Shown here: positions 1 to 7,050 of the stretch, one piece after another
Numbering within the stretch: position 1 is the first letter of the stretch
How the letters are laid out: every line of letters starts with the position of its first letter
Source of the DNA: Candidatus Acidiferrales bacterium
GTDB lineage: Bacteria > Acidobacteriota > Terriglobia > Acidiferrales > UBA7541
Assembly: GCA_030037775.1 (NCBI GenBank)
Contig: JASHQB010000096.1
Span: 1 to 33,276, forward strand
Direction: 5' to 3'
DNA: 33,276 nucleotides
The notes under the pieces: model-generated
What the model was told of the DNA's origin: nothing
Databases searched by the model: none
The model's input: only the letters and a program-made list of their open reading frames with translations
Translations under genes and position numbers: made by a program

Positions 1-46
1 CTCGGTTTCTCAAAAAACCGAACGGGTTCTGGCATGTTTCGTCCGA

Positions 47-59
47 TTGTCAAAGAGCA
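47..59 (-). promoter_or_regulatory. boxA-like rRNA antitermination site
   Basis: The minus strand reads TGCTCTTTGACAA, one base away from the rrn boxA of enterobacteria (TGCTCTTTAACAA), which is bound by NusB/NusE to prevent Rho termination of untranslated rRNA transcripts. It lies about 35-45 nt downstream of the predicted start site. A further small hairpin (CGGTTT/AAACCG, 3-8 with 15-20) follows. No 16S sequence is inside the window, so the operon itself is unseen. Confidence 0.7.
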
Positions 60-63
60 GGAC

Positions 64-80
64 TTCCTGTCCAGCAGGAA
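64..80 (-). promoter_or_regulatory. leader hairpin, boxB-like position
   Basis: A perfect 6-bp stem TTCCTG/CAGGAA with a 5-nt loop lies between the minus-strand promoter and boxA. In rRNA operon leaders a boxB hairpin occupies this place, ahead of boxA. The pairing is visible; the function is inferred from order only. Confidence 0.45.
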
Positions 81-99
81 GGAGTACAGACAAACGAGG

Positions 100-128
100 A
101 TTCTACAGAAGCATTGGCTCGGTGTCAA
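100..128 (-). promoter_or_regulatory. strong sigma70 promoter, probably of an rRNA operon
   Basis: On the minus strand there is a perfect -35 box TTGACA (123-128) and a -10 box TAGAAT (100-105) separated by exactly 17 bp. Transcription would start near position 93 and run off the left edge. No protein start follows. Instead, a hairpin and a boxA-like antitermination site lie downstream, as in rRNA operon leaders. Promoter strength and spacing are seen directly; the rRNA assignment is inferred from the boxA. Confidence 0.75.
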
Positions 129-268
129 CGTCATTCTGCCGGCCGAGCCTTGTCTTCGGCGTGAGGCGAAAGAGGACCATCATTCGGAGGCGGTACTGCG
201 CGGATGACGAGTGCGAGCCAGGCGCGACGCGCGAGGCGGGGCGCGCTAAGTGATTTGCGCGGCCGTGT

Positions 269-296
269 TTAACAGTGGAATAAAGCGTGCTAGACT
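269..296 (+). promoter_or_regulatory. candidate promoter of the ADOP permease gene
   Basis: TTAACA (269-274) and TAGACT (291-296) are separated by 16 bp, and the -10 is preceded by TGC, giving an extended -10. The site lies about 30 bp upstream of the ATG at 330 and diverges from the rRNA-type promoter at 100-128. Assigned by eye. Confidence 0.45.
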
Positions 297-329
297 TTGA
301 CGAAATAGCTCGGAAACAGGGGGTGCGGG

Positions 330-2816
330 ATGGGATTCCTGCGAGATCTGAAGATTGCGTTTCATTCGCTGAAGCGGTCGCCGGGGCTGGCGCTGACGGT
401 GATCATCACGCTGGCGCTGGGCATAGGAGCGAACGCGGCGATGTTCACGCTGGTGCGCGGGGTGTTGCTGAAGCCGCTGATCAACCGCGGCGAGAGCCGG
501 CTGATTTACATCCGGCAAAGCGCCATGGGCATCGGCGAGGACAACACGACGTTTTCGGTGCCGGAAATCAAGGACCTGGAAGCGAGCACGCGTTCGATCA
601 CGGAGTTCGGCGATTTCTCGCAGATCGGATTCACGATGATCGGGCTGGGCGAGCCGCGAGAAGTGCGCGCGGGCGTGGTCGGCGGGAGCTATTTCGATGT
701 GATGGGCCTGCGTCCGGCGCTTGGGCGGCTGATCGGGCCTGGGGACGACGGCCCCAAAGCAGCAGGCGTGGTGGTTTTGACGTACCGGTTCTGGAACACG
801 GTTTATCACAAAGACCCTTCGGTGATCGGCAAGACGGTGCGGCTGGGGAGTTTTGGCGACCGGTCGGCGACGGTGATTGGAGTGCTTGAGCCCTGCGTAC
901 CGTATCCGGCGGAAACAGAGATTATCGCGAATATCGTGACGAGCCCGCATCACCTGTCGGCGACGATGGTGACGGGGCGAGTGCATCGGATGACGGAGCT
1001 GTTCGGGCGGCTGGCGCCCGACGTCAGCCTGGACCAGGCGCGGAGCGAACTGCGCACGGCGTACGCGAACATGCAAAAGGAGCATCCGGAAGCGTATCCG
1101 GGGCCGGACCAGTTTGCCATCAGCGCCAGGATGCTGCGGGATCAGATTACGTCGGGGGCGCGCACGGTGCTGCTGGTGCTGCTGGCGGCTTCGGGGCTGG
1201 TGTTCATCATCGCGTGCTCGAATGTAGTGAACCTGATATTGGCGCGGACGGTGAGGCGCGAAGGGGAGTTGACGATTCGCGCGGCGCTGGGCGCGGGAAC
1301 GGGCGCGCTGCGGCGAATGCTGCTGGCGGAAAGCCTGTTGCTGTGCGGCGCGGGAGCGGCGCTCGGGGTGATCAGCGCGCAGCCGATGGTGAGCATTTTG
1401 GCGCGGTATGCGTCGCGATTCAGCGTGCGCGCGATGGATTTGACGGTGGATTGGAGCATGGTGTGGGTGGGCGCGGGGCTAGCTATCGTGGCGGCGGTGA
1501 TTCTGGCGTTTGTGCCGCGGCTGCCGTCGGCGGAGAGTTCGAGCGGACTGAACGTGGCGAGCGCCGGGGTGCGGATTACGAGCAGCACGAAGCGCCATCA
1601 GAGGATTTTCGCGGTGACGCAGATCGCCGCGTCGTTCGTGCTGCTGGCGGGCGCGAGCATGCTGATCACCACACTGATTGCGCTGCAGAGGGCGCAAACG
1701 GGCGTGGACACGAGGCACGTGCTGGCGATTGATGTTCCGGCGATGTCGTATGGAAAGACGCCGGAGCAGGTGGTTGATTTTTACAAAGAGGCGATGAGGC
1801 GCGTTGAGGCGCTGCCGGGCGTGGTGAAGACGGCGTATGGCGAAGTGGCTCCGTGGCGCGATGCGGACACTTTTGGCGCGGGCCTGCAATTTTCCGCCGA
1901 CGGCCACATTCATGTTCCCGACCGAGAAGATCCCCGGGCGCAGCCTCGCACTATTTCTCCGGGATTCTTCGCGGCGTTGGGCGTTCCGATCGTCGAGGGC
2001 CGCGATTTCAACGCGCTCGACCGGGCAAACAGCGAGCCGGTGGTGATTGTGAGCGAGACGCTGGCGCAGCGGATGTTCCCGAATGAGGATGCGCTGAACC
2101 GGCATGTGTATTGGACGGATCCTGTGCTGCAATTTCTGCCGGGAACGACCGAAGAGAAGGCACGTTTCATGTCGCCGCACCGCATCATCGGCATAGCGGC
2201 GGATATCGACGATCAACACGTGGTGCCGGAGCCGACGGCCACGATCTACGAAACGTTCGACGATGAGGGCGGGCTGTTTGGGGGGCACCTCTTCATCCAC
2301 ACGAGCGTAAATCCGTACCTGCTGGTGACGCCGGTGACGCGCACGATCCGGGAGATGTCTGCCGAGCAGCCAGTGGAACACGCGGCCACGCTGCAAGATA
2401 TCCGCGCGGAAGTGCTGAGTCCGGACCGCTTGAACTCGCTGGTGTTCGGAGTTTTTGCCGCCGTGGCGCTTTTGATTGCGGTGGTTGGCGTGGCGGCGGT
2501 GCTGGCGTTTTCGGTGAGCGCGCGGACACGGGAATTCGGCATCCGGATGGCGCTGGGGTCGGAGCCACGGCAAATTCTGGGAGGCGTGGTCAAAGAAGGA
2601 GCGATCATTGCATTCGCGGGCGTGGTGGCAGGAGGGGCGTTCGGCCTCGTCGCCGCGCGTTTTGCCGCGAAGTATGTTGCAGGCGTGCAGATGCCGGGCG
2701 TTTTGCCGGTAATCGTTTCCGCATTGGTGCTGCTGATAGCGGCGGTGGTTGCTTCGACGCTGCCAGCGGTGCGAGCGGCGCGCGTGGATGTGATCCAAGC
2801 GCTGCGCGCCGAGTGA
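330..2816 (+). CDS. ADOP-family ABC transporter permease (MacB/FtsX type)
   Basis: This is an inner-membrane permease of the ADOP family (acidobacterial duplicated orphan permease), related to MacB/FtsX. The 828-residue length is normal for the family. A first membrane segment (about residues 18-40, ALTVIITLALGIGANAAMF) is followed by a MacB-type periplasmic domain with the family motif SYFDVMGLRPALGR (120-133). FtsX-like membrane segments follow at about 280-304 and 330-400. The same layout then repeats: a membrane segment near 430-450, a second periplasmic domain, and three closing segments from about 690 ending in AARVDVIQALRAE. The start is supported by AGGGGG at 318-323, six bases before the ATG. 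No ATPase gene is adjacent, as expected for these orphan permeases. The substrate is unknown; export of lipids, peptides or drugs is only a family-level guess. Confidence 0.93.
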   Translation: MGFLRDLKIAFHSLKRSPGLALTVIITLALGIGANAAMFTLVRGVLLKPLINRGESRLIYIRQSAMGIGEDNTTFSVPEIKDLEASTRSITEFGDFSQIGFTMIGLGEPREVRAGVVGGSYFDVMGLRPALGRLIGPGDDGPKAAGVVVLTYRFWNTVYHKDPSVIGKTVRLGSFGDRSATVIGVLEPCVPYPAETEIIANIVTSPHHLSATMVTGRVHRMTELFGRLAPDVSLDQARSELRTAYANMQKEHPEAYPGPDQFAISARMLRDQITSGARTVLLVLLAASGLVFIIACSNVVNLILARTVRREGELTIRAALGAGTGALRRMLLAESLLLCGAGAALGVISAQPMVSILARYASRFSVRAMDLTVDWSMVWVGAGLAIVAAVILAFVPRLPSAESSSGLNVASAGVRITSSTKRHQRIFAVTQIAASFVLLAGASMLITTLIALQRAQTGVDTRHVLAIDVPAMSYGKTPEQVVDFYKEAMRRVEALPGVVKTAYGEVAPWRDADTFGAGLQFSADGHIHVPDREDPRAQPRTISPGFFAALGVPIVEGRDFNALDRANSEPVVIVSETLAQRMFPNEDALNRHVYWTDPVLQFLPGTTEEKARFMSPHRIIGIAADIDDQHVVPEPTATIYETFDDEGGLFGGHLFIHTSVNPYLLVTPVTRTIREMSAEQPVEHAATLQDIRAEVLSPDRLNSLVFGVFAAVALLIAVVGVAAVLAFSVSARTREFGIRMALGSEPRQILGGVVKEGAIIAFAGVVAGGAFGLVAARFAAKYVAGVQMPGVLPVIVSALVLLIAAVVASTLPAVRAARVDVIQALRAE

Positions 2817-2946
2817 CAAGCAAGAAAAGCAGTGGCGACTGGCTGGTGGCGCGGCGAGGCATTGTCACTTGTGAAACCGAAATATTTCATGCTTGCTAAG
2901 TAACCGCCAAGGGAGCAGATTAGGCGCGGACCCTTTCGAGGCAAAA

Positions 2947-3636
2947 ATGGCTCCGGAAAAACCCCCGGCCGAGAAGTCATCGGGGCCAGAACAGCGGCGC
3001 AGCAGCCGCTTCCCCGTAGTTGTTCCCCTGGAAGTCCACTGGCGCGAAGCCAACGGCGGCGAATTCAAAGAAGAAGCGCAAGCCACGGAAGTGAACGCCC
3101 ACGGCGCGCTGCTGACGATGAGAAATTATCCGACCATGGGCGTGGAAGCGGAGCTGCAGAATCTGCTGACGGGGCAAGAAGCGCGAGCGCGCATGGCCGC
3201 AGTGCGGCGGACGCGCGGCGGCGAAATCCAAGGCATCGCGGTGGAGCTGGTGGCGCCGGACGAATCGTTCTGGGGATTGAATTTTCAACTGCGCAAGACC
3301 AGCGCGGAACTGCTGCGGCTGGAAAAAGGGATGAAGATCGCACAAATCGATCCGGTGATTCTGCGCGAATTTCAAGAAGCGGTGGATTACGTGAGGAAGA
3401 CGGCGTGGGCAGTGCAAGAGTGGCGGGAACGGCAGATCCAGCACCGCGACCCGTCGACGGTGTTTTCATTGCTGACACTGGAACGCATCCGGCGGGCGAC
3501 GACGCTGACGCACGATTTGCTGGAGGACTTGAAGACCCATGGAGAGGGCCGAGTGACGGAGGGCGTAAACGAATTGCATCAAGCCGTGGAAAAACTGCAC
3601 GAGCGGCTGAGCCAATACTTTAGAGATGAGAAATGA
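2947..3636 (+). CDS. PilZ-domain protein
   Basis: This predicted cytoplasmic protein of 229 residues has an N-terminal PilZ-like domain, the fold that binds cyclic-di-GMP. The Arg-rich entry motif QRRSSRFPVVVPLEV (near residue 17) and the segment EVNAHGALL match the RxxxR and [DN]xSxxG positions only partly; the second motif reads NAHGA. Ligand binding is therefore uncertain. The C-terminal half (after about residue 105) is helical, charged and lacks recognisable motifs. An upstream in-frame TTG at 2893 exists, but the ATG at 2947 has GAGG five bases before it and starts just ahead of the domain. It is co-directional with the ADOP gene, 130 bp downstream of it. A surface-signalling or motility role is a guess. 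Confidence 0.75.
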   Translation: MAPEKPPAEKSSGPEQRRSSRFPVVVPLEVHWREANGGEFKEEAQATEVNAHGALLTMRNYPTMGVEAELQNLLTGQEARARMAAVRRTRGGEIQGIAVELVAPDESFWGLNFQLRKTSAELLRLEKGMKIAQIDPVILREFQEAVDYVRKTAWAVQEWRERQIQHRDPSTVFSLLTLERIRRATTLTHDLLEDLKTHGEGRVTEGVNELHQAVEKLHERLSQYFRDEK

Positions 3637-3648
3637 GCGGTTGGCCGC

Positions 3649-3894
3649 TCAGGCCTTCTTGATGAAGCGAATGAGCCACAGAAGAATGACGGCGCCGGCG
3701 ACGGCAACGACGAGGCGTCCGATCAAGCCGTAGGCACCGAGTCCGATCAAGCCAAAAACGAAACCGCCGAGAAGCGAGCCAATCACTCCGATGATGAGGT
3801 CGCCGAGGAGGCCGAAGCCGCGTCCGCGCATGATTTTGCCGGCGATCCATCCGGCGAGAATGCCGATGACGATGACCCAGAGCAGCCAGAACAT
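3649..3894 (-). CDS. GlsB/YeaQ/YmgE family small membrane protein
   Basis: This 81-residue protein has three hydrophobic segments: FWLLWVIVIGILAGWIAGKI, a glycine-rich middle (LLGDLIIGVIGSLLGGFVFG), and a C-terminal helix ending in IRFIKKA. The GWIAGKIMRGRGFGLLGD pattern is typical of the transglycosylase-associated/GlsB family of stress-linked inner-membrane proteins, whose biochemical role is unknown. The start was chosen at the ATG with a strong AGGAGG about six bases upstream; an open frame extends further but has no homologous sequence. It converges with the PilZ gene, with only 12 bp between their stops, and no clear terminator hairpin was seen there. Confidence 0.85.
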   Translation of the reverse strand: MFWLLWVIVIGILAGWIAGKIMRGRGFGLLGDLIIGVIGSLLGGFVFGLIGLGAYGLIGRLVVAVAGAVILLWLIRFIKKA

Positions 3895-4035
3895 GACGAG
3901 CCTCCTCGCGTGAGAAGAGCAACTTGGGGGTGAGAGTGTACACGATTTCGAGGCGGAGAACATGCGCGATGTGAATGGCAGGATCGGGGTTGAAGATCTG
4001 AGGAGCTTCTGCAAGGCTACATCAGACGCGAATCT

Positions 4036-4533
4036 ATGTCCGGCTTCGACGAATCACTCGAACAACTGAAACGAACGGGGTGGTTCACTCGTTTGAAGCG
4101 CTCCAGTCTTTTCCGACGAGACGTTCCGATCACAACGGTCCGTGACACGATTGGTTGGTGGGAAGCGAGAAGGATTCCCTTCAATTTGATTGTCGGGAGC
4201 GCTGGAGTTCTTTCGGCGATGATCATTGGCGTCATCGCCTCAGGAAGCTCGCTTCTGTTTAACAGTGATTTTGGTCTTCCTGACCCTCCCCTGTTTGCTT
4301 TGTTTGCCGTGTTCATTTACGGGATCATGGCCAATGTCTGTTTTACAGGTGGCTGGTTAGCTGAACTTGTCATACGCAAGATATGGCCGCGCGAGACCGA
4401 CCGTTTCGCGACATTGAGTTTTTCTGTTGGGCTTGTTTTTTCTGTTCTGCTTACTTTGACGCCGGGCATCGTGGTCGGGTCGGCAGGGGTTTTCAAGCTT
4501 CTTGGGCACCTCTTTGGCTTACCGCATCGGTAA
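4036..4533 (+). CDS. hypothetical multi-pass membrane protein
   Basis: I do not recognise a family for this 165-residue protein. It has a charged N-terminus of about 45 residues, then hydrophobic segments near 51-75 (NLIVGSAGVLSAMIIGVIAS), 83-110 (PPLFALFAVFIYGIMANVCF) and 128-155 (SFSVGLVFSVLLTLTPGIVV). Codon use is visibly more AT-rich than in the flanking genes, suggesting acquired DNA. The ribosome binding site is weak (AAGG around 4013 is too far), so the start is uncertain. It sits alone between the divergent GlsB-type gene and the convergent GIY-YIG gene. It could be a fast-evolving lineage-specific gene rather than a transferred one. Confidence 0.6.
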   Translation: MSGFDESLEQLKRTGWFTRLKRSSLFRRDVPITTVRDTIGWWEARRIPFNLIVGSAGVLSAMIIGVIASGSSLLFNSDFGLPDPPLFALFAVFIYGIMANVCFTGGWLAELVIRKIWPRETDRFATLSFSVGLVFSVLLTLTPGIVVGSAGVFKLLGHLFGLPHR

Positions 4534-4583
4534 TGAAGTGAGTATCTGGCCGCGGCGGTTTTAGCCCTGGGGAGTTGTTAATT

Positions 4584-4617
4584 ATGGTGGGCCTGGACTG
4601 ACTTGAACAGTCGACCT
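4584..4617 (-). repeat. inverted copy of the 3' end of tRNA-Ile
   Basis: Read on the minus strand this segment is identical over 33 bases to the T-arm, acceptor 3' strand and CCA of tRNA-Ile (4968-5000), plus one more matching base outside (4584 with 5001). The 5' half of a tRNA is absent. The bases before it cannot form an anticodon stem in register with the T-arm, so it is a tRNA fragment and not a functional gene. With the real tRNA it forms an inverted repeat flanking the GIY-YIG gene. Confidence 0.9.
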
Positions 4618-4638
4618 TCCCGATGAAAGTCATCGGGA
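4618..4638. repeat. perfect 9-bp palindrome with 3-nt loop
   Basis: Arms TCCCGATGA and TCATCGGGA surround a 3-base spacer. The palindrome directly abuts the tRNA-tail copy and contains the stop codon of the GIY-YIG gene (4630-4632). It could be a transcript-end hairpin or a DNA structure recognised by the nuclease; there is no T-tract, so it is not a standard terminator. Confidence 0.7.
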
Positions 4639-4881
4639 CGCTCTCACTAGCTTTTGGATCCATGCATGGCTTTTCATCTTTTTGATTTGACGTTCACGGC
4701 GCAGAGCTTCGATACGCGTGATGAACTCCTCGGAGTAATAGAGTTCCCAAGGTCCCCGACTCTTGATCGAGGCGGTACGGTTGTTGTTGTGTTCGTAGAT
4801 GCGCTTGCTGAGATTCTCCGTGTGACCGATATAGAAGCGCCCTGTCGAGAGGCTGCGAAGAATGTATGTGTGAAAGGCCAT
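4630..4881 (-). CDS. GIY-YIG nuclease domain protein (small, stand-alone)
   Basis: This 83-residue protein is a stand-alone GIY-YIG nuclease domain of the COG2827/UvrC-N type, which cuts DNA with one metal ion. Visible motifs are TYIL (5-8, the GIY strand), FYIGHT (16-21, the YIG strand), the catalytic-type Arg in LSKRIYEHN (R27), and the Glu-rich helix IEALRRERQIKKMK (57-70). The start at MAFHTYIL places the first strand as usual; an upstream ATG would add 14 unrelated residues. The last residues (KLVRASR) are encoded by sequence running into a palindrome and a tRNA fragment. The gene lies head-to-head with tRNA-Ile, 42 bp from it. The cellular role is unknown; a selfish or homing-like nuclease is a reasonable idea. 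Confidence 0.85.
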   Translation of the reverse strand: MAFHTYILRSLSTGRFYIGHTENLSKRIYEHNNNRTASIKSRGPWELYYSEEFITRIEALRRERQIKKMKSHAWIQKLVRASR

Positions 4882-4901
4882 GTGCGGGGTCGGTTTGCTC
4901 G

Positions 4902-4910
4902 TGCTAAAAT
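4902..4910 (+). promoter_or_regulatory. extended -10 promoter of tRNA-Ile
   Basis: TGCTAAAAT (TG at 4902-4903, hexamer TAAAAT at 4905-4910) is an extended -10 element, with the tRNA 5' end 13 bp downstream. No good -35 is visible. The element lies in the 42-bp gap between the divergent GIY-YIG start and the tRNA. Confidence 0.5.
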
Positions 4911-4923
4911 TATGTACTTCCAC

Positions 4924-5000
4924 GGGCCTGTAGCTCAGGTGGCTAGAGCGCGCCCCTGATAAGGGCGAGGTCGACTGTTCAAGTCAGTCCAGGCCCACCA
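4924..5000 (+). tRNA. tRNA-Ile (anticodon GAT)
   Basis: This is a complete 77-nt cloverleaf. The acceptor stem GGGCCTG pairs with CAGGCCC (4990-4996), followed by A and an encoded CCA (4998-5000). The D-arm contains TAGCTCAGGTGGCTAGAGCG. The anticodon stem is CGCCC/GGGCG around the loop CTGATAA, with GAT at 4958-4960. The T-arm is GACTG-TTCAAGT-CAGTC. It decodes ATC/ATT isoleucine codons. It stands alone rather than in an rRNA spacer. Confidence 0.97.
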
Positions 5001-5040
5001 TCCTACAAGAAAACCGATCTGCATTCTGCAATCAAAGGTT

Positions 5041-6381
5041 TCATGCGCGAGGCGCGGCTTGGGCGCGCGGCGGGGCGGACCATTCGGGGATGTGGGCGAG
5101 GGAGGCGGCGATGCGGTCGTGGACGAAGTGCAGTTCTTCGGCAGTGATGCAGTAGGGCGGGAGAATGTAAATGACGTTGCCGAGCGGGCGCAGCAAAATG
5201 CCGGCGTTCAGGAAAAATTCGTAGAGCTTGGGGCGGAGGCGCGAGAAATAGCCGGGATCGTCGGCGCGGAGCTCGATGGCGGCGACGGTGCCGATGGAGC
5301 GAACGTCAGCGACGGCGGGATGGTTTTCGATAGCGGCGAGGCGCTGCTGATGAATTTTTGTAATGGCGGTGATGCGGTCGAAGACGGGTTCATTTTCGAA
5401 GATTTTGAAGCTGGCGACGGCGGCAGCGGCGGCGATGGGATTTCCGGTGTAGGAGTGTCCGTGATAAAAGGTGCGGCCGCGATCGTCGCTGACGAAGGCG
5501 CGATGAATTTCTTCAGTGCAAACGGTGGTGGCGAGCGGGAGAACGCCTCCGGTGATGCCCTTTGAAAGGCACATCAGATCGGGGACGACGCCGGCGACGT
5601 CGCAGGCAAACATTTTGCCGGTGCGGCCGAAGCCGGTGAGCACTTCATCGGCGATGAGCAGCACGCCGTATTCGCTGCAAAGCTGGCGGACGCGCTGGAG
5701 GAATTCCTGCGGATGGACGATCATGCCGCCGGCGCCCTGGAGCAGCGGTTCGACGATGACGGCGGCGATTTCGGCGTGCTTTTCTTCGAGCAGGCGCGCG
5801 AGCTGAGCGACGCAGTCGATGTCGCAAGTGGCGCGCGTTTTGCCGACGGGGCATCGGTAGCAATAGGCGCTGTGGACGCGATGCACGGGGAAAAGAAAAC
5901 TGCGAAACGGTTCGCTGAAGGCGGAGCGCGCGCCGACGGACATGGCGCCGACGGTGTCTCCGTGATAGGCGTGTTCGAGGGCGACGATGGAAGATTTCTG
6001 CGGGCGGCCGACGTTTTGCCAGTATTGAACAGCGATTTTGAGGGTGACTTCGACGGCGGTGGAACCGTCGTCGGAGAAAAAAATGCTGGTGAGCTCGCGC
6101 GGAAGTATTTTGCGGAGGCAGGCGGCGAGCTCTTCGACGCGATCGTGAGTGAAGCCGGCGAGGAGGACGTGGTCGAGCTTTTGCGTTTGCGCGGCGATGG
6201 CGGACATGATGGCGGGATGACAGTGGCCGTGGAGATTGGTCCACCAGGAGGAGATGGCGTCGAGGATGCGGCGGCCGTCGGCGGTGTAGAGATACGCGCC
6301 TTGGGCGTGAGTGATGCGTAGCGGCGGAGGGTCGAGCGCTTCCTGCGTGAACGGATGCCAGACGTGCAATGGGGCGTTCAT
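5041..6381 (-). CDS. bioA: adenosylmethionine-8-amino-7-oxononanoate aminotransferase
   Basis: BioA is a PLP enzyme that transfers an amino group from S-adenosylmethionine to 7-keto-8-aminopelargonate, giving 7,8-diaminopelargonate. It has 446 residues, the usual length. Visible are the BioA signature SSWWTNLHGHCHP (44-56), the PLP-contacting ADEVLTGFGRTGKMF (Asp245), the Schiff-base lysine in LSKGITGG (K274), and FYHGHSYTGNP. Four cysteines lie in a short insert (C174, C177, C186, C190), which could hold a metal or be structural. It is the last gene of bioB-bioF-bioD-bioA, 4 bp after the bioD stop. No strong terminator was found between its stop and the tRNA. Confidence 0.97.
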   Translation of the reverse strand: MNAPLHVWHPFTQEALDPPPLRITHAQGAYLYTADGRRILDAISSWWTNLHGHCHPAIMSAIAAQTQKLDHVLLAGFTHDRVEELAACLRKILPRELTSIFFSDDGSTAVEVTLKIAVQYWQNVGRPQKSSIVALEHAYHGDTVGAMSVGARSAFSEPFRSFLFPVHRVHSAYCYRCPVGKTRATCDIDCVAQLARLLEEKHAEIAAVIVEPLLQGAGGMIVHPQEFLQRVRQLCSEYGVLLIADEVLTGFGRTGKMFACDVAGVVPDLMCLSKGITGGVLPLATTVCTEEIHRAFVSDDRGRTFYHGHSYTGNPIAAAAAVASFKIFENEPVFDRITAITKIHQQRLAAIENHPAVADVRSIGTVAAIELRADDPGYFSRLRPKLYEFFLNAGILLRPLGNVIYILPPYCITAEELHFVHDRIAASLAHIPEWSAPPRAQAAPRA

Positions 6382-6385
6382 GTGG

Positions 6386-7030
6386 TCAGGGCGCGAATAC
6401 CTTGCGGTCGAAGTTGCGGCGAAACACGCGCAATAGTGTAGCGCGATTTATTTTCTTGAGAAGCGGGACGGCACCGACGACTGCGATTTCGCCGTAGTGT
6501 TCGATGGCGCGGCGATTTTCGCGATTGGGTTTGCCGACCATGATCACGCCGCGAAGGTCGAGGCGCGCAGCGCGGAGCGCAGCGATGGAGAGCAACGTGT
6601 GATTGATGGTGCCGAGGGCGGTGCGCGAAACGAGAAGTACGGGCAAGCCGAGATGAGACATTAAATCGGTCATGAGCTGGGTGGAATTGATGGGAACGAG
6701 CGCGCCGCCGGCGCCTTCTACGATGAGATTTTCGTGAGCGGCAATCGCGGGAAGTTTGATCTTGCGCAGGTCGATGCGGATGCCGGCGCGTTGCGCAGCC
6801 AGATGAGGCGAAACGGGAGGAGCGAAACGGTAGGCTTCGGGAAGCGCGCGGCGACGCGGCAACTCGGCGAGGCGCATGACAGTGGCGCGGTCGGCGCCGT
6901 CGCGCGTGCCGGTTTGGATGGGCTTCCAGTAAATCGCATCGAGCGCGGCGCAGAGCAAGGCGGCGACGGTGGTTTTTCCGACGTTGGTGTCGGTTCCGGT
7001 GATGAAAAAACGGTTAGGCAGCGACTTCAT
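6386..7030 (-). CDS. bioD: dethiobiotin synthetase
   Basis: BioD is an ATP-dependent carboxylase that closes the ureido ring of dethiobiotin from 7,8-diaminopelargonate and CO2. It has 214 residues. The P-loop GTDTNVGKTT spans 12-21 (K19), YWKPIQTG gives the substrate-binding lysine, and IVEGAGGALVPI is the conserved Mg/substrate loop. The start ATG has no convincing Shine-Dalgarno sequence; a 58-bp palindromic repeat lies only 20 bp upstream, between it and bioF. It is third in the biotin operon and nearly abuts bioA. Confidence 0.96.
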   Translation of the reverse strand: MKSLPNRFFITGTDTNVGKTTVAALLCAALDAIYWKPIQTGTRDGADRATVMRLAELPRRRALPEAYRFAPPVSPHLAAQRAGIRIDLRKIKLPAIAAHENLIVEGAGGALVPINSTQLMTDLMSHLGLPVLLVSRTALGTINHTLLSIAALRAARLDLRGVIMVGKPNRENRRAIEHYGEIAVVGAVPLLKKINRATLLRVFRRNFDRKVFAP

Positions 7031-7050
7031 GATTCGATCAGCGGACAGTG

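Noticed and set aside
1479-2819. 446-codon open frame on the minus strand
   Set aside because: Antisense shadow of the ADOP permease; Arg/His-rich with no domain.
2893-2946. TTG start extending the PilZ protein by 18 residues
   Set aside because: The ATG at 2947 has a better-placed GAGG and begins right before the domain.
4585-4650. A second, minus-strand tRNA gene
   Set aside because: Only the T-arm and acceptor 3' strand are present; no acceptor 5' strand exists and the anticodon arm cannot pair in register.
4654-4959. Plus-strand open frame of 101 codons
   Set aside because: Antisense to the GIY-YIG gene and running into tRNA-Ile; its C-terminus is translated tRNA.
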